DNA of 64,000 nucleotides, taken from NCBI RefSeq assembly GCF_021278985.1, contig NZ_CP082833.1, positions 2,294,001-2,358,000 of the forward strand. The letters are read 5' to 3'. The notes below the pieces were generated by a model. The model saw nothing but the letters and a program-made list of their open reading frames with translations, was not told the origin of the DNA and made no database searches. The position numbers and the translations under genes are program-made. The DNA is from Citrobacter rodentium NBRC 105723 = DSM 16636 (lineage in GTDB: Bacteria; Pseudomonadota; Gammaproteobacteria; Enterobacterales; Enterobacteriaceae). Numbering within the stretch: position 1 is the stretch's first letter; every line of letters begins with the position of its first letter. This document shows, one piece after another, positions 63,289 to 64,000 of this stretch.

Positions 63289-64000
63289 TTATTTACGGTT
63301 AGCCAGCATGGCGGTCAGCTTTTCGGCCCAGGCTTTGGTTTCCGGTAAATCGCAGACCGGCTGGCTGTAATGTCCACGGTTGTCCGGCGCAACCGGCGTG
63401 GTGGCGTCAATAATCAGCTTGTCGGTAATCCCCGCCGGACTCGATCCCGGATCCAGCTCCAGCACCGACATATTCAGCAACTGCACCAGATCCCCCGCCG
63501 GATTGACCTTCGATGACAGCGCCCACATCACCTGCGGCAGATTGAACGGATCGACATCTTCGTCAACCATGATCACCATTTTCACGTAGCCCAGACCGTG
63601 GGGCGTGGTCATCGCGCGCAGACCAACGGCGCGGGCAAAGCCGCCGTAGCGCTTTTTGGTTGAAATAATCGCCAGCAGGCCGTGGGTGTACATCGCATTT
63701 ACCGCCTGCACTTCCGGAAATTCCGCTTTCAGCTGCTGGTAAAGCGGTACGCAGGTCGCCGGTCCCATCAGATAGTCGATTTCGGTCCACGGCATCCCAA
63801 GATAGAGCGACTCAAAAATCGGTTTGCTGCGATAAGAGACTTTATCAATGCGCACCACCGTCATATTGCGTCCGCCGGAGTAGTGGCCGGTGAACTCTCC
63901 GAACGGCCCTTCTATCTCGCGCTTACGGCTTTCGATAACCCCTTCGAGAATCGCTTCGGAGCCCCACGGTACGTCAAAGCCGGTCAGCGGCGCGGTGGCG
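63289..64000 (-). CDS. UbiD-family hydroxyarylic acid decarboxylase subunit C (partial, N-terminus outside window)
   Basis: The frame is open to the right edge: before the first internal ATG it reads TGFDVPWGSEAILEGVIES and then EGPFGEFTGHYSGGR. That EGPFGEFTG block is the UbiD signature, with the two glutamates that work on the prenylated flavin cofactor. The C-terminal about 237 residues are present. It is expected to be a prenyl-FMN-dependent reversible decarboxylase of phenolic acids, with the flavin prenyltransferase (subunit B, Pad1/UbiX-like) likely upstream beyond the window. The same cluster is known between mutS and rpoS in Salmonella and in some E. coli. Confidence 0.9.
   Translation of the reverse strand, partial: ATAPLTGFDVPWGSEAILEGVIESRKREIEGPFGEFTGHYSGGRNMTVVRIDKVSYRSKPIFESLYLGMPWTEIDYLMGPATCVPLYQQLKAEFPEVQAVNAMYTHGLLAIISTKKRYGGFARAVGLRAMTTPHGLGYVKMVIMVDEDVDPFNLPQVMWALSSKVNPAGDLVQLLNMSVLELDPGSSPAGITDKLIIDATTPVAPDNRGHYSQPVCDLPETKAWAEKLTAMLANRK

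Overview
The window is chromosomal DNA from a member of the Enterobacteriaceae. Gene order and protein sequences closely follow the E. coli / Salmonella / Citrobacter backbone that runs from nrdEF-proVWX to mutS. It has the asc beta-glucoside operon and no SPI-1 between fhlA and mutS, but it carries a sitABCD metal transporter exactly there and a UbiD-type hydroxyarylic acid decarboxylase cluster after mutS. I infer a Citrobacter-like organism. The genus is an inference, not something the sequence proves.

Layout. 1-6.5 kb: the end of nrdE, then nrdF (class Ib ribonucleotide reductase) and proVWX (osmoprotectant ABC importer). 6.6-8.2 kb: a decayed patch, with an MFS transporter cut by one in-frame stop and a remnant of an azlC/ygaZ-type gene. 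8.2-11.7 kb: mprA-emrA-emrB (multidrug efflux and its repressor). 11.7-15.0 kb, minus strand: luxS, gshA, yqaA, yqaB, with the small RNA MicA read rightward between luxS and gshA. 15.1-16.2 kb: a tRNA operon (one Ser-GCU, five Arg-ACG) with two rtT-like repeats. 16.4-23.3 kb, minus strand: csrA, alaS, recX, recA (SOS box and promoter visible), pncC, mltB. 23.5-28.5 kb: the srlAEBD-gutM-srlR-gutQ sorbitol operon.

28.5-32.8 kb: norR diverging from norVW (nitric oxide detoxification), with three NorR sites and a sigma-54 promoter between them. 33-36 kb: hydN-hypF. 36-40.3 kb: ascG facing ascFB. 40.4-41.4 kb: a small accessory insert with a SymE-like gene and a MazE/MazF-like toxin-antitoxin pair. 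41.4-53.2 kb: the formate hydrogenlyase region, with hycABCDEFGHI leftward and hypABCDE rightward from a shared regulatory region. It is followed by the regulator fhlA. 55.5-59.6 kb: ygbA and sitABCD. 59.7-62.2 kb: mutS. 62.3-64 kb: an AT-rich orphan secreted-protein gene and the start of a leftward decarboxylase operon, cut by the window edge.

Functionally, the centre of the window is an anaerobic fermentation block. Sorbitol and beta-glucosides enter through two PTS operons. Formate is disposed of as H2 and CO2 by the hydrogenlyase, whose NiFe subunit HycE is matured by HypA-F and HycI. FhlA with sigma-54 controls the system, and HydN supports it. NO defence sits beside it. REP-type palindromes occupy most intergenic gaps. 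I found no CRISPR array, insertion sequence or prophage. The interesting parts are local: the broken MFS/azlC patch, the tRNA/rtT array, the toxin insert, the SPI-1-equivalent site holding only sitABCD, and the orphan gene after mutS.
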